Origin: Clostridiales bacterium Firm_16
GTDB lineage: Bacteria; Bacillota; Clostridia; Saccharofermentanales; Saccharofermentanaceae
Length of the DNA stretch: 64,000 nt
Reading direction: 5' to 3'
NCBI GenBank assembly: GCA_001604185.1
Contig: LVAV01000043.1
Span: 124,001 to 188,000, forward strand
Shown here in pieces: positions 46,796-56,613 of this stretch. Position 1 is the first letter of the stretch; the number at the start of each line of letters is the position of its first letter. A program made the translations under genes and the position numbers. Under the pieces are notes generated by a model. The model was not told the origin of the DNA. It saw only the letters and a list, made by a program, of their open reading frames with translations, and ran no database searches.

Positions 46796-47479
46796 TCATT
46801 TGCGGATCACTTCGTCGTTCCGGATCTTACCGTCCTGGATCGTGATGATGCGCTTCGCCTGTAGCGCCACGTTCTCGTCGTGGGTAATGAGGATCGTCGT
46901 CTGATTATATTTCGCATTCGAATACTTCAGCAGCTCCACCACTTCCTGGCTGTTCTTCGAGTCCAGGTTACCCGTCGGCTCGTCCGCCAGAAGGATCGTA
47001 GGCGCGTTGATCAAGGCGCGTCCGATCGCGACGCGCTGCTGCTGTCCGCCGGAAAGCTGGTTCGGGAAGAAAGACTTTCTCTCCGAAAGTTTCAGCAGAT
47101 CCAGCAGTTCCTCCAGTCGCTCCTGATTGACCTTTCTGTGGTCAAGAAGCACCGGCATAGTGATGTTCTCCACCACCGTCAGCACCGGGATCAGATTGAA
47201 GAACTGATACACCAGGCCAATCTCTCTTCTTCGGAAGATCGACAGCTGTTCATCCGTCTGCTTGAAGATATCTTTTCCATCGATAAAAACATGGCCGGAA
47301 GTCGGACGGTCCACGCCGCCCAGAAGATGCAGAAGCGTCGATTTGCCGGATCCGGATGCACCGATGATCGCCACAAATTCACCCTTCTCGATGCTCAGGG
47401 AGACGTCGTCCAGCGCCGCCACCACGTTCTCATCTTTACCATATGTTTTGCTAAGGTGCTCTGCCCTCAGTATCTCCAT
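46796..47479 (-). CDS. ABC transporter ATP-binding protein (MacB/BceA-like)
   Basis: 227 residues. Walker [11 protein letters not shown]-loop VYQFFNLIP, signature [15 protein letters not shown], Walker [14 protein letters not shown] and H-loop ITHDE are all intact. The sequence is of the LolD/MacB/BceA group that pairs with FtsX permeases. The start at 47479 has AGGTGAGAAG before it; an upstream in-frame start lies in the sensor kinase gene and is not preferred. It follows the kinase gene with a 4-base gap. Confidence 0.93.
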   Translation of the reverse strand: MEILRAEHLSKTYGKDENVVAALDDVSLSIEKGEFVAIIGASGSGKSTLLHLLGGVDRPTSGHVFIDGKDIFKQTDEQLSIFRRREIGLVYQFFNLIPVLTVVENITMPVLLDHRKVNQERLEELLDLLKLSERKSFFPNQLSGGQQQRVAIGRALINAPTILLADEPTGNLDSKNSQEVVELLKYSNAKYNQTTILITHDENVALQAKRIITIQDGKIRNDEVIRK

Positions 47480-47483
47480 CTTC

Positions 47484-48497
47484 TCACCTCTCCGATTTAT
47501 ATAGACGCACCGTGAAGACCGCGCCATGCTCCGGTTCCGGACGGTTGGACGCCCGGATGGTGCCGCTCTGTCTCTCTATGATCATCTTGCTCAACGCAAG
47601 ACCGATTCCGATGCTGGTATTGAGGGCCACTTTGCCTCGGTAAAAACGCTCGAACACGTGTGGGATGTCCTCCGGATCGATGCCGGACCCCGTGTCCTGG
47701 ATCACGATCTCCGTGAAGATCGGTGTGTCCTTGACATTGATCTCGATTCTGCCGCCCTCCGGCGTATGCTCCATACAGTTCTTCAAGATGTTGCCGATAG
47801 ACTCGCAGGTCCACATCATGTCGCCCTTCAGCTCAGCGTCCTCTGGTACATCCATAGTCAACGTGACTCCGTTGATATCCAGCGGCACCGCCAGGCTGGC
47901 CGCTGCACGGGAAAGCATATCCTTGACCTTATAGGCCTTGCCCTCGAAGAAGACTTTGTCCGCGTCGATCTTACTCATCTTCAGCAACGTGTTGATGAGC
48001 CACTCGATACGGTTCAGTCCGGTCATCATCTCGGAAAGCAGATCGAAACGCTTGTCATCGGAGAGTTCTTCTTCCGAAAACATATCTACCACGATATTCA
48101 TGGAAGTCAGCGGGGTTCTCAGCTGATGGGCGATATCCGCGATAGAATCCGAAAGGAAACGCTTGTCCGCCAGAAGCTGGGAAGCCTGTTCACGAAGGCG
48201 GATCACCATCTTGTTGATCTCACTGCTGAGGATCGCCACTTCTCCTTCTTTATACTCTTCGAAAGCCACATCTTCCGCGCCATGCAGGATGCGGTCGATG
48301 TTATCCGACAAAGCGGCGAAACGCTTATATCTCTTCCGGTCCGCGATGTAACGGATCAACAGAAGAAGCAGGGCCGCCAGTATAACTACCGCCCCTGCAC
48401 GATGATCGATAAAGAGAAAACTCGGGACCGCCACTGCCACAGCCGCCAGGATACAGATGATGTATTCTTTACGCAGCTCCGGATTGTTCTGGATCAT
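47484..48497 (-). CDS. Intramembrane-sensing histidine kinase
   Basis: 337 residues. Two helices (12-30 and 35-50) joined by a loop of only about four residues, so there is no extracellular sensor: the intramembrane type, typified by BceS and VanS-like kinases that sense via an ABC transporter. HAMP-like region 55-105, phospho-acceptor His124 in DIAHQLRTPL, N box GNILKNCMEH, G boxes DTGSGIDPE and GIGLALSKM. Its partner transporter genes lie directly downstream, matching a Bce-like detoxification module. Confidence 0.92.
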   Translation of the reverse strand: MIQNNPELRKEYIICILAAVAVAVPSFLFIDHRAGAVVILAALLLLLIRYIADRKRYKRFAALSDNIDRILHGAEDVAFEEYKEGEVAILSSEINKMVIRLREQASQLLADKRFLSDSIADIAHQLRTPLTSMNIVVDMFSEEELSDDKRFDLLSEMMTGLNRIEWLINTLLKMSKIDADKVFFEGKAYKVKDMLSRAAASLAVPLDINGVTLTMDVPEDAELKGDMMWTCESIGNILKNCMEHTPEGGRIEINVKDTPIFTEIVIQDTGSGIDPEDIPHVFERFYRGKVALNTSIGIGLALSKMIIERQSGTIRASNRPEPEHGAVFTVRLYKSER

Positions 48498-48528
48498 GTA
48501 TCTTCACCTAAGTCCTTGAAATATTTAT

Positions 48529-48556
48529 GGTCCACAGGTTCTCCGCCTCGTGGACC
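48529..48556 (-). other. Hairpin between response regulator and kinase genes
   Basis: GGTCCAC (48529-48535) and GTGGACC (48550-48556) form a perfect 7-bp inverted repeat with a 14-base loop in the 128-base gap between the two genes. No T-run follows, so it is more likely an mRNA stability or processing element than a terminator. Confidence 0.5.
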
Positions 48557-48625
48557 GGATGTGCGTCTTGTTCTTGCCGGATACAGGCCCGTTCAAGCCT
48601 GCACCATGCGTTCTGATAAAGCGTA

Positions 48626-49300
48626 TTACTCGCCCGCTTTGTAACCGAATCCACGGATGGTGCGGATCAGCACCGGATTCGCCGGATCGTCCTCGATCTT
48701 CTCACGAAGACGCTTGATATATACAGTCAGAGTATTGTCGTTAACATACTCGCCGCCCACATCCCACAGATCCTGCAGGAGCTTGGCACGGGTCAGTACG
48801 ACACCCTGGTTATTGGCGAAAAGCAGGAGCAGTCTGTACTCCAATGCGGAAAGGATGATTTCTTCACCGTTCTTGCTGACATTGGCGCGGGCCGTGTCGA
48901 TGCGGATGTTTCCGAACTCCACAACATCCGAAGATTTGTGAGTTCTTCTCATGACGCTCTTGATACGGGACAGCATCTCTCTCGGACGGAAAGGCTTGCT
49001 GATGTAATCATCGGCACCCATGTCCAATCCGGTAACTACGCTGTATTCGTCGCCCGATGCCGTTACGAAAATTACCGGCAGGTCGGCTTTCTGCGCCTTA
49101 ATGGCTGCGCACACCGCGTATCCGTTTCCATCTGTAAGTGAGATATCGATCAAGGCCAGATCGAAAGATTCATTCTCGATCTTCGTCATTGCCGTTGTCT
49201 GTCCCGGCGCCCAGATCACTTCATAACCTTCTGATTTCAAAAATGCCGACAACGTCGTTACAATACTGGAGTCATCCTCCACCAGAAGCACACGTCCCAT
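48626..49300 (-). CDS. OmpR/PhoB family response regulator
   Basis: 224 residues. Receiver domain: acidic pair Glu8-Asp9-Asp10, phospho-acceptor Asp52 in ALIDISL, Thr in FVTASG, Lys in ISKPF. The DNA-binding domain is the C-terminal winged helix (GVVLTRAKLLQDLWDVGGEYVNDNTLTVYIKRLREKI). It should answer to the kinase downstream and control the transporter genes. The start at 49300 has GAGGA 7 bases upstream. Confidence 0.94.
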   Translation of the reverse strand: MGRVLLVEDDSSIVTTLSAFLKSEGYEVIWAPGQTTAMTKIENESFDLALIDISLTDGNGYAVCAAIKAQKADLPVIFVTASGDEYSVVTGLDMGADDYISKPFRPREMLSRIKSVMRRTHKSSDVVEFGNIRIDTARANVSKNGEEIILSALEYRLLLLFANNQGVVLTRAKLLQDLWDVGGEYVNDNTLTVYIKRLREKIEDDPANPVLIRTIRGFGYKAGE

Positions 49301-49378
49301 AATTCTTCCTCTAATCACTTTCGTCTACTTAATACACCCTGCGCAGATCACGCCGCAAAAGGCATACCTGCACTATTT

Positions 49379-49408
49379 AGTATACGTAAATTGTACCGTT
49401 TTTTTCAA
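49379..49408 (-). promoter_or_regulatory. Probable promoter of the two-component/ABC operon
   Basis: Minus strand TTGAAA (49403-49408), 18-base spacer, TATACT (49379-49384). Upstream, GTGT and ACAC flank a 10-base gap, a weak operator-like site. Confidence 0.5.
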
Positions 49409-49462
49409 GAAATTGTGTGACTATTCTTACACTTAGGTTCATCAATCTGGTGAAAGGCGGGC

Positions 49463-51046
49463 TCAGCTCTTTTTATCGCTTGGTTTCTGGGCTGGCTTTG
49501 GTGTGAGGTCGCTGAGATCTTTGGCGTTGAGGATCTGTCTGCCGTTTTTGGAATACACGATGATGTTGCCTGTCGTGGGGTCTTCGTGAATGTCGTTTGC
49601 ATCGATGAATTCTGCTTTTTTGTTGGTTTCCAGGTTCATGATGGTGACCTTGTTGTCGCCGCTATTATACGCGAAACAGGGAGTGACGTAGGACAGGGTA
49701 TTGAGGTAACTATTCTCACCCAGATTCAAGCGCCCAAGTTCTTTTAACGCGGAATCATAGACGACCTGATATCCGTCCTTATAGAGGATCAGATATCCCG
49801 ATGAAGCAACGAAGCCGACGCTTGACGCATCTTCATCAATGTCCGTCTTCGCGGTGATCTTGCCGGTTGCATCCATCACCATAAGCTGTTTTCCTGAAGT
49901 GATCAGGTACAACTCATCCTGCTTGAAACTGTGGATCATGGTGTCCCTGGTTTCGCCCTTGTAAAGAATGTGGCCGGAGTAGTCGTAAACGGTGAGGGAT
50001 TCTGCGCCTTCAAGATAACTCGGACGGGTATAAAGGAGACTGCCCACGCAGCCGAAAACGTTCGCGCCGTCTTCACCTGTCACAGCCTGTCCTGTAGTGC
50101 CGTCCCACAGGTTAGCCATGCCCACTGCGCTGTGTCCGAGATAGCGGTCACCTTTCAGAACGAAAAGTATTTCTTCGTATTCGTCTTCTCCATCGGAGCG
50201 ATCTTCCAGATTGCTCTCCGCCCAATAGGGAGAAGAAACTTTCAGGTCGAAAGTTTTTGCCAACTGACCGGTCTTCTCGTCATAATCCGCCACCGTCACA
50301 CCGGTATTGGTCTTAGTGATGAAGCGGGCACTATGGTTGTCCGGAGAGTAATAGTAGTACTGATATTGCATGTCGTAGACAAGGCCGGAATACACCGATC
50401 CGTCCATCGAAACGAATGCATACTTCTTATCTTTTGTTAGCGCATAGCCGTTCGGCAGTTCCTGGCAATTATCGTAAATGGGATCACAGAGGCGCTTTCC
50501 TTCTCCGTCTGCCAGGCCATAACGTGTGTGCTCTTCGCCGTCGTCGGTCTTGACCGAGTCTTTGTACGGCTGGACCTTCACCAGGTTTGTGGTTGCCTGG
50601 AACTCACCGGATGGAGATGTGGCCTGCGTGCCGCCGGCCGGGTCAGTGGGATCAGATGTCGGGTCAGTCGGCGGCGGATTTTTAGGGCCTAAACCAGATG
50701 GGGCAGTTCTTTCCCCACTTTCGTCTTCCATTCCCGGAAAGTCATCGTCCTTCGAAGAGTCTGCATCGGACGGATCGGTCTTGGATTCGGGATCAATATC
50801 GGAAGGCAGTTCCTTGGAAGCATCAGTATTTTCTTCCGAAGTTTCCTTCGTTGTGGATTCAGTTGTATTCTCCGATGTGGCCTCCGTTGTTTCCTTCGTA
50901 TCTTCTGCGCCGGATTGCGGGATCGTACCGGAAGTGATCTGGCTCGCGCTCGTCGGCGATGTAGCGGATGTCGGAGAATCGCTTCCACATCCCACCATAG
51001 AAAGGACTACGGATAAAGACAATAGGGTAACAATGATCTTTTTCAT
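49463..51046 (-). CDS. Lipoprotein with beta-propeller-like body, unknown function
   Basis: 527 residues. Signal peptide with lipobox SMVG-C (Cys20), then about 130 residues of Ser/Thr/Asp/Pro tether. The body has repeated short strands with D-G or D-K turns (YDNCQELPNGYALTKDKKY, VYDYSGHILYKG, VMDATGKITAK), the look of a WD/WG-type propeller. The function is unknown. The tether holds a 37-bp segment nearly identical to one in the M1 peptidase lipoprotein gene. The start has GTGAGG upstream. Confidence 0.7.
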   Translation of the reverse strand: MKKIIVTLLSLSVVLSMVGCGSDSPTSATSPTSASQITSGTIPQSGAEDTKETTEATSENTTESTTKETSEENTDASKELPSDIDPESKTDPSDADSSKDDDFPGMEDESGERTAPSGLGPKNPPPTDPTSDPTDPAGGTQATSPSGEFQATTNLVKVQPYKDSVKTDDGEEHTRYGLADGEGKRLCDPIYDNCQELPNGYALTKDKKYAFVSMDGSVYSGLVYDMQYQYYYYSPDNHSARFITKTNTGVTVADYDEKTGQLAKTFDLKVSSPYWAESNLEDRSDGEDEYEEILFVLKGDRYLGHSAVGMANLWDGTTGQAVTGEDGANVFGCVGSLLYTRPSYLEGAESLTVYDYSGHILYKGETRDTMIHSFKQDELYLITSGKQLMVMDATGKITAKTDIDEDASSVGFVASSGYLILYKDGYQVVYDSALKELGRLNLGENSYLNTLSYVTPCFAYNSGDNKVTIMNLETNKKAEFIDANDIHEDPTTGNIIVYSKNGRQILNAKDLSDLTPKPAQKPSDKKS

Positions 51047-51192
51047 AGCATTACCTCACAATTCAAAACTAAAAAGATTTTTCTTTCTGTTTTCAATATA
51101 CGTCAGATTCTGCTTTGAAAAGTGGCTGCATCGTCACATAGGTCGGACATGGGGTGACAGATTTGTAATAGTGACTTCGGGTTCAGTCGAAA

Positions 51193-52062
51193 TCACTTCT
51201 CGATCCCCAGCACATTCTTCTCCATGCTCTCCAGCAGATCGTGGCTGTCGTCCTCGATGTGGCTTAGGTAAGTCACCATGATCCCTTCCTTCGGCAGGAT
51301 ATAGCACTTCTGCTTCCATTTACCGTTGATGCTGAAGCCGTCGCGGTACTTCCAGATGAAGAATCCATATCCGCCTTCGCGGTTCATCTGCTGGATCGAG
51401 GTGGCCATCTCGACATATTCTTCCGAGAGGATGCGCTTCCCCTCGAAGACGCCTTTGTTATACAGCAAAAGCCCTAACCGGCTTAATCCTTGTACGGTCA
51501 GCTTCATGCGGGACGCCCCGTAGAAGAATCCCTCCGGACAACGTCCGTACTCATATTGCGTGATCCCCAGCGGCGCCAGGATGCGCTCCTCGATGAACTT
51601 TCCGACATCCCTGCCGATGGCCCCTGTCAGCGCCACACCCACCAGGTAAGCGCTGATGTTACTGTAATTGAAAGACTTCTCCTCCACATTCGGAAGCGCA
51701 CAGGCCAGAGAATAATCCAGCCAGCTCTCCCCCTCTGCCACGAAAGGCAGATCCTGGACCGACATGGTCAGAAGTCTGCGGATGGTGATCTTCGAGAAAG
51801 CCTCCTTCTGCACGCCCGTCATCTTCCCCACCTTCTCCTTCGGAAGATAGTCCAGCACACAGCTCTCCAGATCCAGAAGTCCCTCATCGTACGCGATTCC
51901 CACCGCCATCGATAACACGGTTTTCGTACAGGAATAAAGATCGTAGATCCCCTCGCAGGTGTCCCCGAAGCTATGGGTCAGGCGTCCGTTCTCGTACACC
52001 TCCACGCCGAACACATTCCAGCGGTTGTCCGTAATATCCTTCGCAAAAGCATCGAAATTCAT
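51193..52062 (-). CDS. Serine hydrolase (class C beta-lactamase-like)
   Basis: 289 residues. SCTK (the S-x-x-K nucleophile motif) follows YDLY, and FNYSNISAYL supplies the Y-x-N motif; the third motif may be ING near the C-terminus. No signal peptide is visible, so the protein is probably cytoplasmic or anchored through partners. The family includes D-peptidases and esterases; true beta-lactamase activity is not implied. Its ATG overlaps the stop of the ABC/CPBP gene by 4 bases, so it belongs to the exporter operon. Confidence 0.85.
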   Translation of the reverse strand: MNFDAFAKDITDNRWNVFGVEVYENGRLTHSFGDTCEGIYDLYSCTKTVLSMAVGIAYDEGLLDLESCVLDYLPKEKVGKMTGVQKEAFSKITIRRLLTMSVQDLPFVAEGESWLDYSLACALPNVEEKSFNYSNISAYLVGVALTGAIGRDVGKFIEERILAPLGITQYEYGRCPEGFFYGASRMKLTVQGLSRLGLLLYNKGVFEGKRILSEEYVEMATSIQQMNREGGYGFFIWKYRDGFSINGKWKQKCYILPKEGIMVTYLSHIEDDSHDLLESMEKNVLGIEK

Positions 52063-54365
52063 GTCGTTTCCTCTTTTCCGGAAGCCGCCTCAATACGTGC
52101 AACACCCTTCTTTCTCCGGGCCCACAGTCCCACGATCACGAAAGCGATCGCAATCGCTATTGTAACACATAATCCGCCTTCCGGTCCGAAGTCTCCGCCG
52201 GTGAATAATGCCCGGGAAGAAGAAGTATAGGAAGAAGAAAGGATCGATGACGAGCCGGAGTTACCGCTGACCTGCAGTCCGAAGAGATTTCCCTGGCAGA
52301 AATTCCACACCGTGTGCATGGCACACACCATGTAGATGTGCCCACTCTTGTATGCAATGATCGCGAAGAGTACGGCGATCAGAGCCAGATTAAACAGCGC
52401 CAGCCAGGAGAATCCGGCATTACCTGCATGCATCAGGCTGAAGCACATCGAAGAGAAGAAGATCGCGAAAGGCAGTCCGAAACGGGAAGCCACACGCGGC
52501 ATCATGTAGCCACGCATCATGATCTCTTCCGTAGCACCTTGTGGGATCCACATCAGAATGTAAGCCAGGAATAAGACGAGCGAGTCTTTTTGCAGAGAAA
52601 AACCGCGACACTCTACCTGACCCAGAAGCATCATCAGACCATATACCGAAGAGATCATGATCAGGCCGAAAAACAGTCCCTTCAGGTATTCCTTCCAAGG
52701 GCGCTTACCCTGCTTGGCGTAAAGGGAAGCCGAAGACGGGAAACCCAGGGTGGACAGCGGGTTCTTCTCTTTCTTCTTCACAATAAGAATGTAGATTCCG
52801 ATGATGAGCCAGTATCCCACGCCCATGAAGAAGATAAAGAAGTGATCCTGCATGAAGCGGGAGAATAATTCTGTCGCCGACTGGGCAACGGCGGAGATGT
52901 CCTGCAGATTGTTGATGTTCTTGAACATCCGGATGAATTCCGCCGACTCAGGGCGCTGCATGAAGTTCGTGATGGCCGGGATCATGGCCAGCGGCTGGAA
53001 CAGGGACAACAGCGCCATCGGAAGCATAACATGACCCAGAAGGAAACTCAGCACAGACTTTCTCTTCTGTGCGCGATAACCGAAGATCTCCGCACGGGAG
53101 ACGGACACGTAGTCCTTCTTCTGCTTCGCCGCCACCTTCGCAGCACGACGGATTTCTTTGTCCGACTTCGTCTCCACCGCCACGGTGAAGCGCTCTGTGC
53201 GAAGAAGCCGCTCGGATACGAAGATACAGACCAGTGTCAGTACCAGAGAAGTAAGTGTACATACCAGCACCGCCGCCCAGGAATAATCGCCCGTCAGGCA
53301 GTCGCCGATACCATAGAAATGTCCATAGATCGGAAGGAAGGGATTCACCGGATTTCGGGTCGTCTCCTGCATACAGGTGACACAGATCACCAGAAGGATC
53401 AGAAAGATCGGCAGGAACGTGGTCTGGGCCGATACGATGGAGTGGTTCATGCAGGAGATCAGGATCGTGATACCCGTGATCAGAAGCGCCAGGGATAACA
53501 CCAGAAGCAGCGCCGCGATGGCTGCATGCCACTCCATGAAGACCGCTGCCAGCAGGAGCAGTATTCCTCCGGGAATCAGGGCATGGAGCAGGACTCCGAT
53601 GAAGTTGCCCAACACGATCTGCATACGCGAGACCGGTGTCATGAGAAGCGATGCGAAGGTGCCTCTCTCCTTCTCGCCGGCGATGGCATTCATGCCGCAA
53701 AGCATACACACATACATTATGGCAATGAAGAACAGCAGTGGCACCACCATGTGACTGAAGCGCTCTTTGATCTGCTTCTGCCAGCGCATAGGCCGGCCCA
53801 GGGCCTGGCTCCGCATACGAAGCACACCGTCATCCTCCGTCGGCACCTGAGCGAGGGATTGCAGGTGATCCAGATACTCATCCTTCAGCACCGTATCCAC
53901 ATAGCCCTTCGCCGCAGTCGCATATTCCGGATGATCCGAAGAATAGTACGTCAGGATCTCAGGATGCTCTCCGGGAATCTCCTGCAGCGCCAGTTCGTCA
54001 AAATCTTTCGGGAAAACCACTACCAGGTACGCATCGTATTTTTCCATCCAGGAAGTAAAGGTGAATACGTCGTAGCAGGCATCCCAGTCCTTATAGATTA
54101 TATGCTCACCGGGGTCTTTCTTCGACATAATGGTCTGAAACTTATAGTAGCTCCGGAAGGACTCCGGTGCGTTGACCGCGATGATGTTCTCGTCATACTC
54201 GATCTTCCGCTCGCGATGGTAGAAATACGCGATCAGGCTCGTCATGAAGACCATCACCACGACGACGAAAACAGCACAAGTCACCAGCGTGAGGACAGAC
54301 GCTTCTGTCTTCATGCTGTGGTTCTTGCCGAATGTCTTACGGATGAGAGCCTTGATGGCACGCAT
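52059..54365 (-). CDS. ABC-2 permease fused to a CPBP intramembrane protease
   Basis: 768 residues. The first half is an ABC-2/NatB-like permease: N-terminal helix, extracellular domain to about 200, then helices such as VPLLFFIAIMYVCMLCGMNAIAGEKERGT, the last motif being typical of NatB. From about 480 it becomes a CPBP (Abi) protease: GATEEIMMRGYMMPR with the Glu-Glu and Arg near 611, and CFSLMHAGN with the metal His. CPBP proteins cleave prenylated or peptide substrates in the membrane, and some give bacteriocin self-immunity. The fusion suggests linked processing and export. Confidence 0.88.
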   Translation of the reverse strand: MRAIKALIRKTFGKNHSMKTEASVLTLVTCAVFVVVVMVFMTSLIAYFYHRERKIEYDENIIAVNAPESFRSYYKFQTIMSKKDPGEHIIYKDWDACYDVFTFTSWMEKYDAYLVVVFPKDFDELALQEIPGEHPEILTYYSSDHPEYATAAKGYVDTVLKDEYLDHLQSLAQVPTEDDGVLRMRSQALGRPMRWQKQIKERFSHMVVPLLFFIAIMYVCMLCGMNAIAGEKERGTFASLLMTPVSRMQIVLGNFIGVLLHALIPGGILLLLAAVFMEWHAAIAALLLVLSLALLITGITILISCMNHSIVSAQTTFLPIFLILLVICVTCMQETTRNPVNPFLPIYGHFYGIGDCLTGDYSWAAVLVCTLTSLVLTLVCIFVSERLLRTERFTVAVETKSDKEIRRAAKVAAKQKKDYVSVSRAEIFGYRAQKRKSVLSFLLGHVMLPMALLSLFQPLAMIPAITNFMQRPESAEFIRMFKNINNLQDISAVAQSATELFSRFMQDHFFIFFMGVGYWLIIGIYILIVKKKEKNPLSTLGFPSSASLYAKQGKRPWKEYLKGLFFGLIMISSVYGLMMLLGQVECRGFSLQKDSLVLFLAYILMWIPQGATEEIMMRGYMMPRVASRFGLPFAIFFSSMCFSLMHAGNAGFSWLALFNLALIAVLFAIIAYKSGHIYMVCAMHTVWNFCQGNLFGLQVSGNSGSSSILSSSYTSSSRALFTGGDFGPEGGLCVTIAIAIAFVIVGLWARRKKGVARIEAASGKEETT

Positions 54366-54367
54366 GT

Positions 54368-55102
54368 TTATCCCTCCTTATGGTATTGAGAATAGAGTTT
54401 GAAGAATGCCTCTTCAAAACTTCCCGCCCCGGTCTTCTGTTGCAATTCTTCCGCAGACCCCTGTTCCACGATCCGGCCGTCCACGAGGATGGCGATCTCA
54501 TCACAGAGCTGTTCCGCGACGGAGAAAATATGTGTAGACAGCAGCACCGCCCGTCCCATGCTCTTCAGGGACAGAAGATAGTCCATGACCTGACGGGACG
54601 TCAGGATATCCAGTCCGTTGGTAGGCTCATCGAAGATGATCACCTTCGGATCATGGATCAGCGAGATCACGATGGAGATCTTCTGCTTCATGCCGGTGGA
54701 CAGCTCCACGATGCGCTTATCTGCGAAAGGCGTGATACCGAACTGCTCGAAACTTGCTTTCTTCTTCTCCGGGATCTGTTCCTTCGGAATGTCATAGAGT
54801 TCTCCGAAGAAATCGAAAAGCTGATTCGGTGTGGACAGCGGGTCCAGTTTGATCTCCGTCGTGAGAAAACCGATCTCTCTTCGGATGCCCTGAGCGGATT
54901 TCTTCGTATCCATTCCGCAGATCGTGATGCTTCCTTCCGTCGGTGTCAGAAGCGTACTGATCATCTGCATCAGCGTGGTCTTGCCGGCGCCGTTCGGTCC
55001 CAGAAGACCGAAGATCTGGCCTTCCTTCACCTCGAAGCTCACATCCTGCACCACCATGGTGCTGCGGTTATATCTCTTACTTACGTGGGTTACCTGTATC
55101 AT
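54368..55102 (-). CDS. ABC transporter ATP-binding protein (NatA-like)
   Basis: 244 residues. Walker A GPNGAGKTT, signature LSTGMKQK, Walker B VIIFDEPTNGLD, H-loop LSTHIFS. The LSTGMKQ variant is typical of the NatA/DrrA exporters. It lies between two ABC-2 permease genes and probably energises both. The start has GGAGG five bases upstream, and overlaps the end of the upstream permease by 26 bases. Confidence 0.92.
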   Translation of the reverse strand: MIQVTHVSKRYNRSTMVVQDVSFEVKEGQIFGLLGPNGAGKTTLMQMISTLLTPTEGSITICGMDTKKSAQGIRREIGFLTTEIKLDPLSTPNQLFDFFGELYDIPKEQIPEKKKASFEQFGITPFADKRIVELSTGMKQKISIVISLIHDPKVIIFDEPTNGLDILTSRQVMDYLLSLKSMGRAVLLSTHIFSVAEQLCDEIAILVDGRIVEQGSAEELQQKTGAGSFEEAFFKLYSQYHKEG

Positions 55103-56399
55103 CAGTACCTCCTTGCGAAATATGGATCATACCGTCTGTATTCTTGATGCATAGGGCGACAAGTACCACCGTCAACATACCGTTGATCAGAAGTGTTATC
55201 GCAAGATTTTTCATCTGGAAATGTCCCAGGAAAATATCCCGGATCAACATGATGGCATTATGCACCGGGAGCATAAACTCCAACGGCAGGCTCTGGGACG
55301 GACGGAACATCATGCCGAAGAATTCGAAGACCAGCAGCACCAGCGGGATCTGCAGATTCATCAGTACATCTTCCATTCTCCGGATCTTAAACACGATCCC
55401 GAAGCACAGCGCGCACATCAGGAAAGATGTCACCAGCAAAGTCAGGAAGCAATACAGCAGCTGCGTCGGCGTCAGGAACAAGCCGAAAGGGAGAAGGCTG
55501 AAAGCACTGTTACTGTGATTGATCCAGGAGGACAGGAACAGCAGGAAATACGTCAGCATACTGCTTATGGTACTCACCACCACTACCGTCAGCATCTTAC
55601 CAGACAGAAGCGAGATCTCCGGGATCGGTGTGAGATAGACCTTAGTCAGAAAGCCGCTCTCTCTGGATGCCGCCATGATCTCTCCGGACAGCGAATATAC
55701 ACAGTAGTACATCAGCAGGATCAGAATGCCCGGGATCGTCCTGGCCGCGCCGGTATTGGCATTGGCCCGGTTCTTCATGATAAATGTGTAGGGATTGAAA
55801 GCATCAATATCGAAGCGTCTTCCACCACCCGTTTCTTTATATACTTCACCCAGCTTCTCGAACAGAAAATCCGAGTAGCTCTCTTTGATATTCAGTATGA
55901 AGGTTTCGGCCTGTGTGTAATTGGTAAAAGAGCCGGCATCGTAGTAGACGTCCACCTCGGCATACAGATCATCCGGAGCCAGATCGTACGCAACTTCAAT
56001 GTAATACTCCGACACCGCAGCATCGAAATCCATTCGGAACCCATCCGCATCCTGTGCCGTAAAAGCAAGCACCAGCGGCCATTTTCTCGAGAGATCTCCA
56101 TGATATCCTCCGTATTCCTTCTCGAGTAGTCTCCACTCCGAAGAAGAAACGAAAGAAAAATCGTAAAGCTCACTTTTGCTGCTGGTGCGTGCAAATTCTT
56201 GGAAGGATTCAGGTGCGTTTACCACCAGGACCGGCCGGCTCTGCAGGTGTCCCGTAGACAGGTAATTGATCAGAAGCGGGAAAACATTCAGCGCCACTAA
56301 CATGATCACGGCCGGCATCAGGAAGATCACCAGCGTTCGCCGCCAGTTGTTCATGATCTTCTTGATCTCCCATCGGAATATTGTGAAAGTGTGACGCAT
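55077..56399 (-). CDS. ABC-2 type permease (NatB-like)
   Basis: 440 residues. One N-terminal helix (TLVIFLMPAVIMLVALNVFPLLI), an extracellular domain of about 190 residues, then five to six helices (TIPGILILLMYYCVYSLSGEI onward). SRESGFLTKVYLTPI is the conserved cytoplasmic loop that touches the ATPase. The start at 56399 is preferred over an ATG four codons upstream because GAGG lies six bases before it. First gene of the exporter operon. Confidence 0.87.
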   Translation of the reverse strand: MRHTFTIFRWEIKKIMNNWRRTLVIFLMPAVIMLVALNVFPLLINYLSTGHLQSRPVLVVNAPESFQEFARTSSKSELYDFSFVSSSEWRLLEKEYGGYHGDLSRKWPLVLAFTAQDADGFRMDFDAAVSEYYIEVAYDLAPDDLYAEVDVYYDAGSFTNYTQAETFILNIKESYSDFLFEKLGEVYKETGGGRRFDIDAFNPYTFIMKNRANANTGAARTIPGILILLMYYCVYSLSGEIMAASRESGFLTKVYLTPIPEISLLSGKMLTVVVVSTISSMLTYFLLFLSSWINHSNSAFSLLPFGLFLTPTQLLYCFLTLLVTSFLMCALCFGIVFKIRRMEDVLMNLQIPLVLLVFEFFGMMFRPSQSLPLEFMLPVHNAIMLIRDIFLGHFQMKNLAITLLINGMLTVVLVALCIKNTDGMIHISQGGTDDTGNPRK

Positions 56400-56446
56400 A
56401 GTGGACCTCATTAATATTTGTCTTCTGTCGTTCCGTTCATGTTAAC

Positions 56447-56452
56447 ATTATA
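56447..56452 (-). promoter_or_regulatory. Possible -10 element of the exporter operon
   Basis: TATAAT on the minus strand, 48 bases before the permease start. No convincing -35 hexamer is placed 16-18 bases upstream. Confidence 0.4.
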
Positions 56453-56555
56453 TCGGTCCATCGCCAAAGATGTAGTAAAGTATCGATAAAGAAAACCTTT
56501 GGTTTCTATGAACATTCTGAAAACGCCCCGCCGTCTTGCACTGCCCCTGCAGCAT

Positions 56556-56588
56556 AAGAAAACCCGGCCGGCTCCGCGCCGCCCCGGG
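56556..56588 (-). terminator. GC-rich terminator-like hairpin
   Basis: CCCGG (56563-56567) and CCGGG (56584-56588) with an inner GGC/GCC pair, followed on the minus strand by TTTTCTT. It may be a back-up to the stronger hairpin at 56,614. Confidence 0.55.
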
Positions 56589-56613
56589 CTTACCAAATCT
56601 TTTCCTTAGAAAG

